Positions 19,535-28,981 are shown, counted from the stretch's first letter. The stretch: DNA of 46,398 nt from Bacillota bacterium (GCA_017889625.1 JAGGAD010000015.1:1-46398), one strand, 5' to 3'. Made by a program: numbers and translations. Notes: generated by a model not told the origin, from the sequence alone.

Positions 19535-20492
19535 ACTGCCACCTTTTTTCAATTGTTACCCCATTAAAATAGTACGCCACTATTTCCTCCGGACTTTTTC
19601 CTTGCTGAGCTAATTTGTTAGCCCCCCATTGAGACATGCCGACACCATGACCATAACCTTTACCGCTGAACACTACAGAATCACTTGACACATCAATTTT
19701 GCTTAACAACATTGATTTTAGCTTGATACTATCAAGCGCCACTCTAAAATCAGGTCCAGGGACTTGGACGGTTTTGTTAAACACCAGTATAACCGCACGA
19801 CCAGACTGCCCCTTTTGCCCGATTTCCACACTATCAATTGTGCTTACCTTTTGTCCCAGTTTTTCCAGAGCTGCTATTATATCAGCCTTAGTAAAACTAG
19901 CGGTCCAGTTTTGAACATCAGCCGGAGCCAAATCATCGGGCGATTCCACTGACCGAATATATGGCGGCTCAATATCCTGATAATTCAACCCTTCTTTTGC
20001 CGTCGTAGTAATGCCACCAGCCGAAGCATGGAACCAGGTTTTGATTGGCCGTCCTTGATAAGTTGCCACCATGCCGCGTGTCATTTCCACAGCTTTTCGA
20101 ACATTATCATTGATAGCACTAGCATCATAAGCCTGAAACTCCTTAATATCTGTCGATGCTTGAGTCCCCCGATTTGGCACCCCACCTTTATTTTCGATAG
20201 CTTCCATCATAAAGGTACGGGCAATAATCGCCTGAGCCGCCAAAGCTTCAACCGGCCACTCCGGTTTCATTTCTCCGGCTACAACCCCAGCAATATATTC
20301 TTCCATTTTCATCTTTTTCTTTTCACCAGTTTTATGCATATACACTGTAACATCTGGTTCAATACCCGGAGCTTTCATTCCGGGTGTTTGCTGTGGTTTT
20401 TGCTGCGGCGTCTGAAACAACGAACACCCGCTGATAACAGCTTGTGCCACCACCAATACAAAAATCAAAACAAGATACCATTTTTTGCGCAT
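19533..20492 (-). CDS. spoIID: SpoIID/LytB-family lipoprotein transglycosylase
   Basis: SpoIID cleaves denuded glycan strands during engulfment. The 319-residue protein starts with a signal peptide ending in a lipobox (AVISGC, Cys22), so it is predicted to be lipid-anchored. The SpoIID domain follows: MKMEEYIAGVVAGEMKPEWPVEALAAQAIIARTF, FHASAGGITTTAKE, and near the end GKGYGHGVGMSQWGANKLAQQGKSPEEIVAYYFNGV. It may be true SpoIID or a paralogue. Being next to yabP rather than spoIIID/mreB is unusual. Confidence 0.85.
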   Translation of the reverse strand: MRKKWYLVLIFVLVVAQAVISGCSLFQTPQQKPQQTPGMKAPGIEPDVTVYMHKTGEKKKMKMEEYIAGVVAGEMKPEWPVEALAAQAIIARTFMMEAIENKGGVPNRGTQASTDIKEFQAYDASAINDNVRKAVEMTRGMVATYQGRPIKTWFHASAGGITTTAKEGLNYQDIEPPYIRSVESPDDLAPADVQNWTASFTKADIIAALEKLGQKVSTIDSVEIGQKGQSGRAVILVFNKTVQVPGPDFRVALDSIKLKSMLLSKIDVSSDSVVFSGKGYGHGVGMSQWGANKLAQQGKSPEEIVAYYFNGVTIEKRWQ

Positions 20493-20558
20493 AATACGCC
20501 TCCCTTCGTTGGGTTTAGTATGACACCAAATAAATAGTTCATACTTACTTAAAGCAAT

Positions 20559-20594
20559 GCGAGGATTCTTTTTCGACTGAAAAAGAATCCTCGC
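20559..20594 (-). terminator. Long hairpin after the PhlG-family gene
   Basis: A perfect 15-bp stem (GCGAGGATTCTTTTT and its complement, 6-base loop) sits seven bases after the stop codon. T tracts lie inside the stem rather than after it, so it may act as a terminator and mRNA 3'-end stabiliser. Confidence 0.7.
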
Positions 20595-20600
20595 TACGAC

Positions 20601-21419
20601 TTACTCTATGATACCTTTTTGTTCTCGATAAAGTTCAGGTAAGAAAGCTGCCAGGTTGGTATATTCAAACACATTATGCATTGCCAACCCCTTCGGTGCC
20701 ATTTCCGGAATTTTAATTCCCGGAGGAAGTAATAACTTTGGCTTTTTATCGACAAAATGATAACCAATCCAAAACCGGGTTCTAAACTCTACACCCCCTG
20801 GTATTTCTCGAACAAAATGGCACATAACAGCCGGGGCCTTAGGCGTTCCCGCCGGAGCATTTAATGGTGAACTTACACCATTCGCCGCCACTAACGTCCC
20901 AACATTAGGCGCCTTAAACCGTTTCATATCAAACCCCATATTCTCTGGTGTCTGAAAGCTTATAAAAATATCTTCCTTACCAGCGCCGACATCTTCCACA
21001 ACATGATGAGTCAAACCTTGAAACTTTTGCTCAACCGGACGTTCGGGGTCCAGAATTTTCTTACGCGCATCAGCATCAACAGCCGCACTGTAATGTCCCG
21101 CCGGCCACCAAATTTTATAGCGTAAATCTTCCAAGGCATGCCAGGCAAACCACCAATTAATCATCTCAACGGTTACACCAGGCATTTTAGTATGGTTCGC
21201 CGCAAACGCCGCGCCATTCGGTAAGATACACCAGCCAGCTTCGACCTCCATATAGCCTGGATTTAGCAAATCATTAATATTTTCCGGTAACAAAGCTTGA
21301 TCGGAGTCAATTGGCTTGTCCATTTTTGTCAGCAAACCGGCATCAGGTATCGCTGGCTCACGATAAAAATATTTAGCATATGGTTTAAGTTTTTCTTCAG
21401 CCGTTAATTGATTTTCCAA
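20601..21419 (-). CDS. PhlG/phloretin-hydrolase-family C-C hydrolase
   Basis: The 272-residue protein resembles the Zn-dependent family of 2,4-diacetylphloroglucinol hydrolase (PhlG) and phloretin hydrolase, which split a C-C bond next to a phloroglucinol ring. Candidate metal ligands occur in the family spacing: His109 (WWPAGHY), Glu142 (HHVVED), and His248/Glu252 (HNVFE); PhlG uses His129, Glu160, His270 and Glu274. No signal peptide, so cytoplasmic. It is the last gene of an operon with two ene-reductases, a combination suggesting breakdown of a flavonoid-like or acylphloroglucinol compound. The substrate is inference. Confidence 0.8.
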   Translation of the reverse strand: MENQLTAEEKLKPYAKYFYREPAIPDAGLLTKMDKPIDSDQALLPENINDLLNPGYMEVEAGWCILPNGAAFAANHTKMPGVTVEMINWWFAWHALEDLRYKIWWPAGHYSAAVDADARKKILDPERPVEQKFQGLTHHVVEDVGAGKEDIFISFQTPENMGFDMKRFKAPNVGTLVAANGVSSPLNAPAGTPKAPAVMCHFVREIPGGVEFRTRFWIGYHFVDKKPKLLLPPGIKIPEMAPKGLAMHNVFEYTNLAAFLPELYREQKGIIE

Positions 21420-21472
21420 CTTAATTCCCCCTCTATTTAGATATTATCTTTTTAAGGCTCTTTTTGTGACTA

Positions 21473-23434
21473 TTAGAGAATTGACATTGCTGCAACAAAG
21501 CCTTCACGAAGAGCTTCATATACCTTAGCTGCACGTACACAATCACCAATTTCATATACTGGCACGCCTACAGCAGCAGTCCTCAAACTTTCGGCTGTTG
21601 CCTTATTCGCCTGCATGCCTAAGGCATAAATCACAGTATCTGCCACCATAAACTCTTCTTTACCAGTTCTATCAACTACTGTCACCCCATTAGGTGCGAT
21701 AGCAGTACATTTCACACTGGTCCTATAATGTAACATTTTATCCATTTCATGTACCAACGCCAACCGATGCATCGGATAGCAATCCGGTGCCACCTTGTCG
21801 CCCATTTCAATAATCGTTACATTTCTCCCATGTTCTGCAAGATGGAGCCCGACTTCACAACCGACTAGGCCACCACCTACCATTATAACCCTTTGGCCTA
21901 CTTTGTTTAAATCGTCATAGACTTGCAACGCCTTTATTGCATTTTCTATTCCATTAATGGCTGGCATTATTGGTGCTGAACCTACCGCTAAAATCACCGC
22001 GTCTGCGCCAAAGGACCGAATATCTACTGTTGTAACTTCTTTGCCAAATACAACCTTAATATCGCGTTTGTTGACCCGCCGCACCAACAAATCCTTAAAT
22101 GCACGTAGATCATCTTTATGTGCATCAGTGTCAGTAAACTTCAACAAACCACCTAACGAGTCCGACTTTTCCACTAAAGTTACCTTATGTCCGCGATCAG
22201 CGGCAACAATTGCTGCCTCCATACCAGCAATACCGCCACCAATTACTAATACGTTTCTTGAGCCGCTTGGCTTACTATTTAATACATTTGTATCATAATA
22301 AAAGGCCTCAGGATTCACAGTACAACCAAACAAAGAAGCAAGATCATCAATATTATCCTCTAATGGCCCAGGGAAGCATTTATAACACCGTAGGCAAGGA
22401 GTAATATCCTCTGCATTGCCAGCTTCCGCTTTATTAGCAAACTCTGAATCAGCAGTTAACTGTCTAGCCAAGGCTACAAAGTCACATTTCCCTTCAAGAA
22501 TAAGCTTTTCGGCTAACTCTGGCGAATTTATTCCGCCAACTACGGCTACAGGTATTGAAACTGCTTTCTTAATTGCTTCTGACATTTCAGCATTTAAGCC
22601 GTGTGGTTCAAACATAGAAGAAAACTGTCCGCTTAAAATTGGATTACGGTAGAGACCAACTGAAACATGTATAATGTCTGCAAACTCTTCAACCATTTTA
22701 CAAAATTCCGTTACCTCTTCAATTCCCATACCATTCTCAATCCGTTCATCGCCACTGACGCGAATTTCAACTATAAAATCCTTTCCCATCGCATCTCTAA
22801 CACTTTTAATCAATTGAATAGGAAACTTTGCTCTATTTGCTAATGAACCGCCATATTCATCAGTACGCGCATTAGTCCGGGAAGATAAAAACTGATGTAT
22901 TAGCCACCCATGTCCGGCATGAATCATAACCCCATCAAATCCGGCTGCTTTCATAAACTTTGCACTAATAACAAAGTTAGCAATAACCTTCTGCATCAAG
23001 ACTTCATCCATTGCCTGGACTTCAACACCGTCTTCCCGCACATACCCCATCGGACCAATAGGATTTTTCAACCCTGGAATAAATAATTTTGACTCCCCAC
23101 AATGACATAATTCAATTAAAGCCATACCGCCATTACTCTTGATATTATCTACTACCTTTTTCAATTTGCCAAAAGCTGGATCATTATAATCAGTATAGTC
23201 GATTGGCGGAAACGGTTCCCGATTCGCATATTCAAAATCTACCGGAGTTTCTCCGATCGTGACTTGAGCATATCCGCCCTTAGCCCGAGCTTCAAACGCC
23301 TGAAAAAACATCGGTGATAGCGGTGGAAAAGTTGCAAACGTTCCACAATAAATAGGCGCAGCAATAATTCTGTTTTTATAAGTATGGGTCCCTACATTGA
23401 TTGACGAAAATAAATTTGGAAATTTCCTACTCAT
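21473..23434 (-). CDS. FMN/FAD/4Fe-4S ene-reductase (OYE / dienoyl-CoA reductase type)
   Basis: 653 residues with the three-domain layout of 2,4-dienoyl-CoA reductase, BaiCD and enoate reductase. An FMN TIM barrel (1-340) has HAGHGWLIHQFLSSR. A 4Fe-4S site has Cys347, Cys350, Cys353 and Cys371. An FAD domain follows (VIGGGIAGMEAA, about 397-408), then a pyridine-nucleotide domain (VMVGGGLVGCEVG-like). The aromatic after HGHG is Trp177 where family members usually have Tyr as proton donor. It lies between the second reductase (24 bases upstream) and the PhlG-like hydrolase. Confidence 0.88.
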   Translation of the reverse strand: MSRKFPNLFSSINVGTHTYKNRIIAAPIYCGTFATFPPLSPMFFQAFEARAKGGYAQVTIGETPVDFEYANREPFPPIDYTDYNDPAFGKLKKVVDNIKSNGGMALIELCHCGESKLFIPGLKNPIGPMGYVREDGVEVQAMDEVLMQKVIANFVISAKFMKAAGFDGVMIHAGHGWLIHQFLSSRTNARTDEYGGSLANRAKFPIQLIKSVRDAMGKDFIVEIRVSGDERIENGMGIEEVTEFCKMVEEFADIIHVSVGLYRNPILSGQFSSMFEPHGLNAEMSEAIKKAVSIPVAVVGGINSPELAEKLILEGKCDFVALARQLTADSEFANKAEAGNAEDITPCLRCYKCFPGPLEDNIDDLASLFGCTVNPEAFYYDTNVLNSKPSGSRNVLVIGGGIAGMEAAIVAADRGHKVTLVEKSDSLGGLLKFTDTDAHKDDLRAFKDLLVRRVNKRDIKVVFGKEVTTVDIRSFGADAVILAVGSAPIMPAINGIENAIKALQVYDDLNKVGQRVIMVGGGLVGCEVGLHLAEHGRNVTIIEMGDKVAPDCYPMHRLALVHEMDKMLHYRTSVKCTAIAPNGVTVVDRTGKEEFMVADTVIYALGMQANKATAESLRTAAVGVPVYEIGDCVRAAKVYEALREGFVAAMSIL

Positions 23435-23458
23435 AAGTTTTCTCCAGTCAGCTTTGAT

Positions 23459-25459
23459 TTAAAGTTCTACAGCAGTATCAAACCCAGCATGAACAGCAGT
23501 ATACACATTACCAACCTGTTTACAATCACCAATAATATACACTTCGGTTTCAGGTATCAGATGTCTTAGTTCAGCAACTTTTTCGCGGCGCGGTCTCATT
23601 CCCAAAGCCAAAGCTATCGTATCTGCCTCAATTTCTTTCCATTGGAATTTGGAATTAATTGTTTTTATCCCCTTATCGGTAACCTCCTCCAGTTTGGTAT
23701 TAGTTACAATACGAACTTTATGCTGTGCTAATAATGATTGTAAAGAAAACCTATTAATAAGGGACGACCCATTCAGTAACGCTTCCGGCCCTTGCATCTC
23801 TACCAGTGTTACTTCCTTGCCTTCCATCGCCAGCGCCAACGCAGATTCTGCCCCAGTCAGCCCGCCGCCAATAACAATAACCTTTTTACCAACCTCAACT
23901 CGTCCACAGTCTACATCGCCAGCCCAATGTACATGTTTCTTATCAATGCCAGGAACATTCGGAATAAACGGAGTTGCACCAACCGCAATAATTAATGCAT
24001 CAGGCTGTTCCTGTTTGATTTTGTCCGCCGTCACTTCAGTATTTAGTTTTATAGAAGCTCCACATTTCAAAGTTTGAGCAACAATCCATTCTAAATAGTT
24101 TTTAAGATCTTTTTTAAATGCAAGGTCAGTAGCATGACACAATGTTCCACCTAATTTAGCTTCTTTCTCATAAAGAATTACCTCATGTCCCCGCTCTACC
24201 GCAGTAAGTGCCGCCTGCATTCCAGCAGGCCCACCCCCAACAATAATCACCTTTTTCTTAACCTCAGCCTTAGGAATTTTACCGCCAAGATAATCAGTCT
24301 CACGGCCATTAATAGGATTCACCGCACAATGAGTCTTTTTGAAAAATGCCGACCGGCCGCAGCAGGTATTACAACGCACGCAGGGTCGAACATCTTCTAT
24401 TTTGCCAAGGACGGTTTTTCTCATAAATTCCGGGTCAGCCACAAAGGGTCGGGCCATTGCCACAAAGTCAACCAAACCACGAGAAAGAATCTCTTCGGCA
24501 TTATCTAAGGTCATAACCGAGCCAACCGCAGTTACATACAAATCATTTCCTACCGCTTGTTTTATTTCTTCAGCATAATGTATATTGGGCATATATGGAA
24601 TATACAGTGGCTGAATCATACGTTGAATGGTAAATGGATTAGGCAGCATACCTACCGAAACATGCAGAATATCAATTTTATCTTTTATCATTTTTACAAA
24701 CCGAATTACTTCTTCAAGATGCATGCCTTCCTCAACCAATTCATCAGCACTAATCCGGTATTCAATAATAAAATCTTCTCCAACTCTTCGCCTAACAGCT
24801 TCTAATAGTTCAATACAAAACCGCGCTCTATTTTCAAAACTACCACCATACCGATCCACCCGTTTATTTACATAAGGCGATAAAAATTGTCCCGGTAACA
24901 TACCGTGCGCCCCATGAATCATAACCATTTTAAACCCGCTGTCTTTGCAACGCCCTACCGCCTCAGCATAATCATGAATGGTTTTGTTGATAAGCGGAAT
25001 ACTCATTTCTTCCACTTCTGCTGGTGTTTTACCCTGTAGCTTAGAAAAATACTCATCAATTTCAGCCGGTTTTGGCGTTGAGCTAACAGGCTTTAACCCC
25101 TTACTAGCCAGATTGATTGAGTTGGAGAATCGGCCGCCGTGGTTTAATTCCACCGAAATAACTGCACCATATCGCTGTATTTCATCAGCTAATTGATCCA
25201 GGCCCATCTTTACATTATCATCGCCCAAATTGATTTGGCCTTCATGATCCATGGCATGCGTCCAATTTACTGCGGAATCTCCTACTGTAACAATTGCGGC
25301 CCCTCCTTTGGCAAAGGGTCGGTAAAATTCAATAAGTTCTTTGGTTACCCAGCCTTCCGGCGTAGCCATACAGGGAACCATCGGAGCCAGTTGTATTCTG
25401 TTTTTAAACTCTACCCCTTTAATGACGATGGGAGAAAAGACATTTTTGTATTTGTTCAC
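23459..25459 (-). CDS. Paralogous FMN/FAD/4Fe-4S ene-reductase
   Basis: 666 residues, same domain order as its neighbour: TIM barrel with MIHGAHGMLPGQFLSPYVN, Fe-S cluster motif PCVRCNTCCGRSAFFKKTHC, FAD motif IIVGGGPAGMQAALT and a second dinucleotide motif VIGGGLTGAESALAL. The usual catalytic Tyr after HGAHG is Met. It starts at GTG with AAAGGGTG seven bases upstream. It is the first gene of the operon and faces a divergent LysR gene that probably controls it. Two non-identical reductases suggest two successive or alternative C=C (or ring C-O) reductions. Confidence 0.88.
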   Translation of the reverse strand: MNKYKNVFSPIVIKGVEFKNRIQLAPMVPCMATPEGWVTKELIEFYRPFAKGGAAIVTVGDSAVNWTHAMDHEGQINLGDDNVKMGLDQLADEIQRYGAVISVELNHGGRFSNSINLASKGLKPVSSTPKPAEIDEYFSKLQGKTPAEVEEMSIPLINKTIHDYAEAVGRCKDSGFKMVMIHGAHGMLPGQFLSPYVNKRVDRYGGSFENRARFCIELLEAVRRRVGEDFIIEYRISADELVEEGMHLEEVIRFVKMIKDKIDILHVSVGMLPNPFTIQRMIQPLYIPYMPNIHYAEEIKQAVGNDLYVTAVGSVMTLDNAEEILSRGLVDFVAMARPFVADPEFMRKTVLGKIEDVRPCVRCNTCCGRSAFFKKTHCAVNPINGRETDYLGGKIPKAEVKKKVIIVGGGPAGMQAALTAVERGHEVILYEKEAKLGGTLCHATDLAFKKDLKNYLEWIVAQTLKCGASIKLNTEVTADKIKQEQPDALIIAVGATPFIPNVPGIDKKHVHWAGDVDCGRVEVGKKVIVIGGGLTGAESALALAMEGKEVTLVEMQGPEALLNGSSLINRFSLQSLLAQHKVRIVTNTKLEEVTDKGIKTINSKFQWKEIEADTIALALGMRPRREKVAELRHLIPETEVYIIGDCKQVGNVYTAVHAGFDTAVEL

Positions 25460-25548
25460 TCGTTAACACCCTTTCAGAACATTTTAGTATGTTAATTTAA
25501 TCACTAACTTTATAATAGTCTGAAAAGTCCAGCAAGTAAAACATCAAA

Positions 25549-25592
25549 AAGCAACTTGAATCAGAATGTTTTTCTTCTGATTCAAGTTGCTT
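25549..25592. promoter_or_regulatory. Perfect 18-bp inverted repeat between divergent promoters
   Basis: AAGCAACTTGAATCAGAA (25549-25566) and its exact complement (25575-25592) are separated by eight bases. It lies between the divergent ene-reductase operon and LysR gene. Its right end coincides with the -35 of the LysR promoter. It is too far upstream of both genes to terminate either, so an operator is the simplest reading. Confidence 0.6.
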
Positions 25593-25615
25593 CATACCAC
25601 TAACCAAACTATAAT
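25587..25615 (+). promoter_or_regulatory. Promoter of the first LysR gene
   Basis: TTGCTT (25587-25592), 17 bases, then a perfect TATAAT (25610-25615). The -35 is the end of the 18-bp inverted repeat, which would let a bound regulator repress its own gene, as LysR proteins commonly do. Confidence 0.6.
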
Positions 25616-25656
25616 TAAGGTGTGCTAGCATAAACTTTTCTTAATGGAGGATACTC

Positions 25657-26586
25657 ATGTATTCCCGTCAACTCGATTATTTTATTTCCGTTGCCGAATA
25701 TTTAAGTTTTACCAAAGCAGCTCAACACCATTTCATGGCCCAAACAGCCATGAGCCAGCAAATTCGCGTACTAGAAAATAAAATTGGTGTCGACCTTTTT
25801 ATTCGTAACAACCGTTCAGTCCAGCTAACACCGGCGGGCAGAATATTTCTCCAGGAAACTAAACGGATTATCGCAATTTCTGAAGAAGCCATAAAGAAAG
25901 CACAGCTTGCCGCTTCCGGCTTTGTCGGAAGTCTCAAAATCGGTTTTTTAGGCCCGAACGAAAAAAGGTTTTTACCTGATCTTATAAAAAATTTCCGACA
26001 TGACTACCCCAACATTATTTTATCGTTTAAGCAAGGCAACGCCGAAACGATCCGCAGCGATTTAGAACATGGTCTACTAGACATCGCCTTTACCATGGCC
26101 TTTGATCTTGACCAAACACCAGGATTAGTATGGGAAACGCTTTATTGCGACCCTATATGCGTTATTTTGCATCGCGACCATCCCTTAGCCAACGAGACTA
26201 AAATCTCGCCTTCAGCCTTGGCCCATGAACCGTTTGTAGCAATGGAGCATCGTGAATATCCCGGCGCGGTAGAACGTATGATCCAATTTTGTATAGCCAG
26301 AGGCTTTACCCCAAACATTGTCAGCACCAATACCTACCTGGAAACTGTATTATTAATGGTAGAAGCCGGCATCGGGGTCACCCTGCTCCCCAGGTTTTTT
26401 GATTCTTATACTAACGACAACATACGATTCATTGATCTTGCCGGTGATCCAGACTATGTATACTCGGTAGCCTGTTGGAAAAAAAACTATTGTAATCCTT
26501 CAATCCCAATCTTTCTTAAAGAACTTGGTATACCAGTCGAAACCACAACTCCTGCTTCGACAAAAAACAAACCAAAAGAGAGGTAA
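25657..26586 (+). CDS. LysR-family transcriptional regulator
   Basis: 309 residues. A winged HTH at 1-60 (RQLDYFISVAEYLSFTKAAQ, QTAMSQQIRVLENKIGVDLFIRNNRSVQLTPAG) and a periplasmic-binding-like effector domain from about 90 (GSLKIGFLGPNEKRFLPDLI). TGGAGGA precedes the ATG. Transcribed away from the ene-reductase/PhlG operon and probably its regulator. It resembles the LysR at 36059-36943 along its length, so the two are paralogues. Confidence 0.92.
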   Translation: MYSRQLDYFISVAEYLSFTKAAQHHFMAQTAMSQQIRVLENKIGVDLFIRNNRSVQLTPAGRIFLQETKRIIAISEEAIKKAQLAASGFVGSLKIGFLGPNEKRFLPDLIKNFRHDYPNIILSFKQGNAETIRSDLEHGLLDIAFTMAFDLDQTPGLVWETLYCDPICVILHRDHPLANETKISPSALAHEPFVAMEHREYPGAVERMIQFCIARGFTPNIVSTNTYLETVLLMVEAGIGVTLLPRFFDSYTNDNIRFIDLAGDPDYVYSVACWKKNYCNPSIPIFLKELGIPVETTTPASTKNKPKER

Positions 26587-26623
26587 ACGTCTATAGCAAA
26601 AGCTGCCAGCGTTTACCTCTCTT
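26576..26623. terminator. Bidirectional terminator between convergent genes
   Basis: A 14-bp stem (AAGAGAGGTAAACG and its complement) with a 20-base loop is flanked by A/T tracts. It overlaps the LysR stop and serves both the rightward LysR gene and the leftward lactate permease gene. Confidence 0.8.
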
Positions 26624-26675
26624 TATTCAAATTATGTTTAGTAGTTCTTAATTTAGCTTTATGACACTATACAAC

Positions 26676-28262
26676 TTACAGGAAATAATGCGTAGCATTA
26701 ATAAAGTAAACCCAAATACCCAACAAAATAGTATATATCAGACAATACCCTACCGTAGCTCGTAAAATATTTCCTTCAGTACCCGCCTGGCCAGTCGCCG
26801 AAGTAGCAATAGCAATACTCTGCGGAGAAATCATTTTACCGGCAGTAGCACCAGTTGTATTTGCTGCCGTTATCCACACAGGATCTGCCCCAATTTGAAC
26901 CGCAGTCTGCTTTTGCAGCGCACCAAACAATACATTGGAATTGGTATCACTTCCTGTTACGAAAGTACCTAACGCCCCTATTATTGGCGCAATAAACGGA
27001 TAAAAACGCCCTGTACTCTGAGCTAAGGCTACAGCAATATCGGCCACCATTCCTGCATAACCCATCACTTTAGCTAATGCAACAATTGACACTACTGTAA
27101 TTGTTGTTTTCTGCAACTGAACGCATGTTTTTTTGAATATTCCTATAATATCACAAACTGAAGCCCCCTGAATTACGCCTCCAATAAGTGCGCCAATCAT
27201 AATTAGCGTACCTGGCGTCAATATCCAGGCTATTGATATTGGCTTTCCTCCAGGGCCATTATAAATGCTAAATGAAGTCTGGAACGCTCCTAGCAGCTTG
27301 CTCAAGCCGGGAAAAACAGTACTGTTCGTCCCTAGAATTAAAACAAATAATAAAATATATGGTGACCAAGCTACACACTGCTCTTTAAAAGAGGTCTTAG
27401 CTACACAATTGGTTTTAGAAGCCATTATCTCGTTTGGAAATCGCCAGTCCTTCTTGGGAGGAGAGAGTTTATTCCATAGTACAATGCCAAGCATTGATAC
27501 CACAGATCCAACAATAGCTGTCAATTCCGGTCCCATAAGTGCCGCAATTAAAAGTTGAGGTACCGCAAAGAAAATTCCGGCTACAAAAGCCATGCCCACT
27601 ACACCTTTAAGACCGGCTAAACTTTTGGTCATGATCCAAATTAATGCTAAAGGTATAACAATTACAAACGGCGTCAATTGAATCGCAGTATCTAAAGTAA
27701 GTTTTATCAGATTAACGTCAGCGACTTTAGCCAATGTAACTACAGGAATCCCCACCGCACCAAATGCGACTGGTACAGTGTTAGCAATAAGACAAAGAAC
27801 AGCCGCAAAAAACGGATTAAAACCCAAACTAATCAAAATTGCCGCGGGAATAGCGACAGCCGTTCCAAACCCTGCAGCCGCCTCTAAAAATCCACCAAAT
27901 CCCCATGCAATAAGTAATGCTTGTACTCGGCGATCACTTGAAAAATTAGCCATTACCCCTTTTATTTTATCCATTGCTCCGGTTTTAAGAGTTACATTAT
28001 AAGTAAAAATTGCCGCAAAAATAACCCATAGAATCGGCCAGATCGCTAAAACAGCACCATCAATGGCCCCCTTAATAACTAAATCTACCGGCATTTTCCA
28101 ACCAACTACAGCTAAAGCCATACTAATAAGCATTCCAATTACGCATGATCTATGAGCAGCCATTTTCCAAATACCTAAGCTAATTAATAACCACAGTAAG
28201 GGAATAAACGCAATAACCGCTGATAAAACAATACCAAAAGGGTGCTCTACTATATTCCACAT
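26676..28262 (-). CDS. lctP: L-lactate permease (LctP family)
   Basis: About 528 residues with 12-14 hydrophobic helices; no signal peptide. Family segments include WGFGGFLEAAAGFGTAVAIPAAI, LIANTVPVAFGAVGIPV, and near the end ITAANTTGATAGKMISPQSIAIA. Imports lactate, probably also glycolate, with protons across the inner membrane. Start 28262 is chosen: GGAGAGGTG lies nine bases upstream; the longer reading from 28286 would overlap the regulator gene. It is the last gene after the oxidase and FadR-type regulator genes, forming a lactate-use module. Confidence 0.95.
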   Translation of the reverse strand: MWNIVEHPFGIVLSAVIAFIPLLWLLISLGIWKMAAHRSCVIGMLISMALAVVGWKMPVDLVIKGAIDGAVLAIWPILWVIFAAIFTYNVTLKTGAMDKIKGVMANFSSDRRVQALLIAWGFGGFLEAAAGFGTAVAIPAAILISLGFNPFFAAVLCLIANTVPVAFGAVGIPVVTLAKVADVNLIKLTLDTAIQLTPFVIVIPLALIWIMTKSLAGLKGVVGMAFVAGIFFAVPQLLIAALMGPELTAIVGSVVSMLGIVLWNKLSPPKKDWRFPNEIMASKTNCVAKTSFKEQCVAWSPYILLFVLILGTNSTVFPGLSKLLGAFQTSFSIYNGPGGKPISIAWILTPGTLIMIGALIGGVIQGASVCDIIGIFKKTCVQLQKTTITVVSIVALAKVMGYAGMVADIAVALAQSTGRFYPFIAPIIGALGTFVTGSDTNSNVLFGALQKQTAVQIGADPVWITAANTTGATAGKMISPQSIAIATSATGQAGTEGNILRATVGYCLIYTILLGIWVYFINATHYFL

Positions 28263-28282
28263 AATAAGAATCACCTCTCCAC

Positions 28283-28981
28283 TCATTTTACATAGCTCTT
28301 AATAAACTCGATATGTTCAAGCATTGCCTGGCGAGCTTCCAGCGGATTTCGTCTAGCTATATGTTGATATATTTGCCTATGTTGTCCTAATAATAACTCA
28401 ATATTAGCTGGCTCATAAATTATTTTCGATCTCATATTCTTTATATTAAAATTTAAAGTTTCAGAAATCGCGGAATAGAGGTAATATAGCAACACATTAC
28501 CGCTCGCCTTGGCAACAGTAAAATGAAATATCCGATCAACCTTAGTACTAAAATTTTCATCAATACTATTCTGCTCAAACTCAGAGATACATTCTCTAAG
28601 TAAATTAATATCCTTCTCACTTGCGGATTGCGCTGCCAAAAAGGCACACTCCGCTTCCAATATCCGTCTTAAATCAATAAGCTGAGATTCAGCATTATCT
28701 TCCAACATGAAAAGGATGGACAATGGTTCAACTGAGGCATTCCTCAACGGTTCATTACTAACGAACGACCCCTCGCCTTGCCTGCTGTCTAAAATGCCCA
28801 GCAGTTCTAAGGCACTGAAGGCTTCTCGAATAGAATTACGACTTACCCCAAGCTGAACCGCTAAAGTTCTTTCAGCTGGCAGCTTATCGCCCTTTTTCAG
28901 TTGTCCGCAATAAATCATCTGCTTTACTTGCTGGATAACCTTTTGATACATTTTTTCCTTCTGAATCGGTTTAAAATCCAA
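28283..28981 (-). CDS. GntR/FadR-subfamily regulator
   Basis: 232 residues. Winged HTH at about 8-75 (MYQKVIQQVKQMIYCGQLKKGDKLPAERTLAVQLGVSRNSIREAFSALELLG) and an all-helical FCD effector domain. Its His/Asp/Glu residues (RIFHFTVAKASGN, HRQIYQHIARRN) would bind a metal and a carboxylate ligand. LldR/FadR-type regulators beside lactate permease genes usually respond to lactate. It sits between the oxidase and permease genes on the same strand. Confidence 0.93.
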   Translation of the reverse strand: MDFKPIQKEKMYQKVIQQVKQMIYCGQLKKGDKLPAERTLAVQLGVSRNSIREAFSALELLGILDSRQGEGSFVSNEPLRNASVEPLSILFMLEDNAESQLIDLRRILEAECAFLAAQSASEKDINLLRECISEFEQNSIDENFSTKVDRIFHFTVAKASGNVLLYYLYSAISETLNFNIKNMRSKIIYEPANIELLLGQHRQIYQHIARRNPLEARQAMLEHIEFIKSYVK

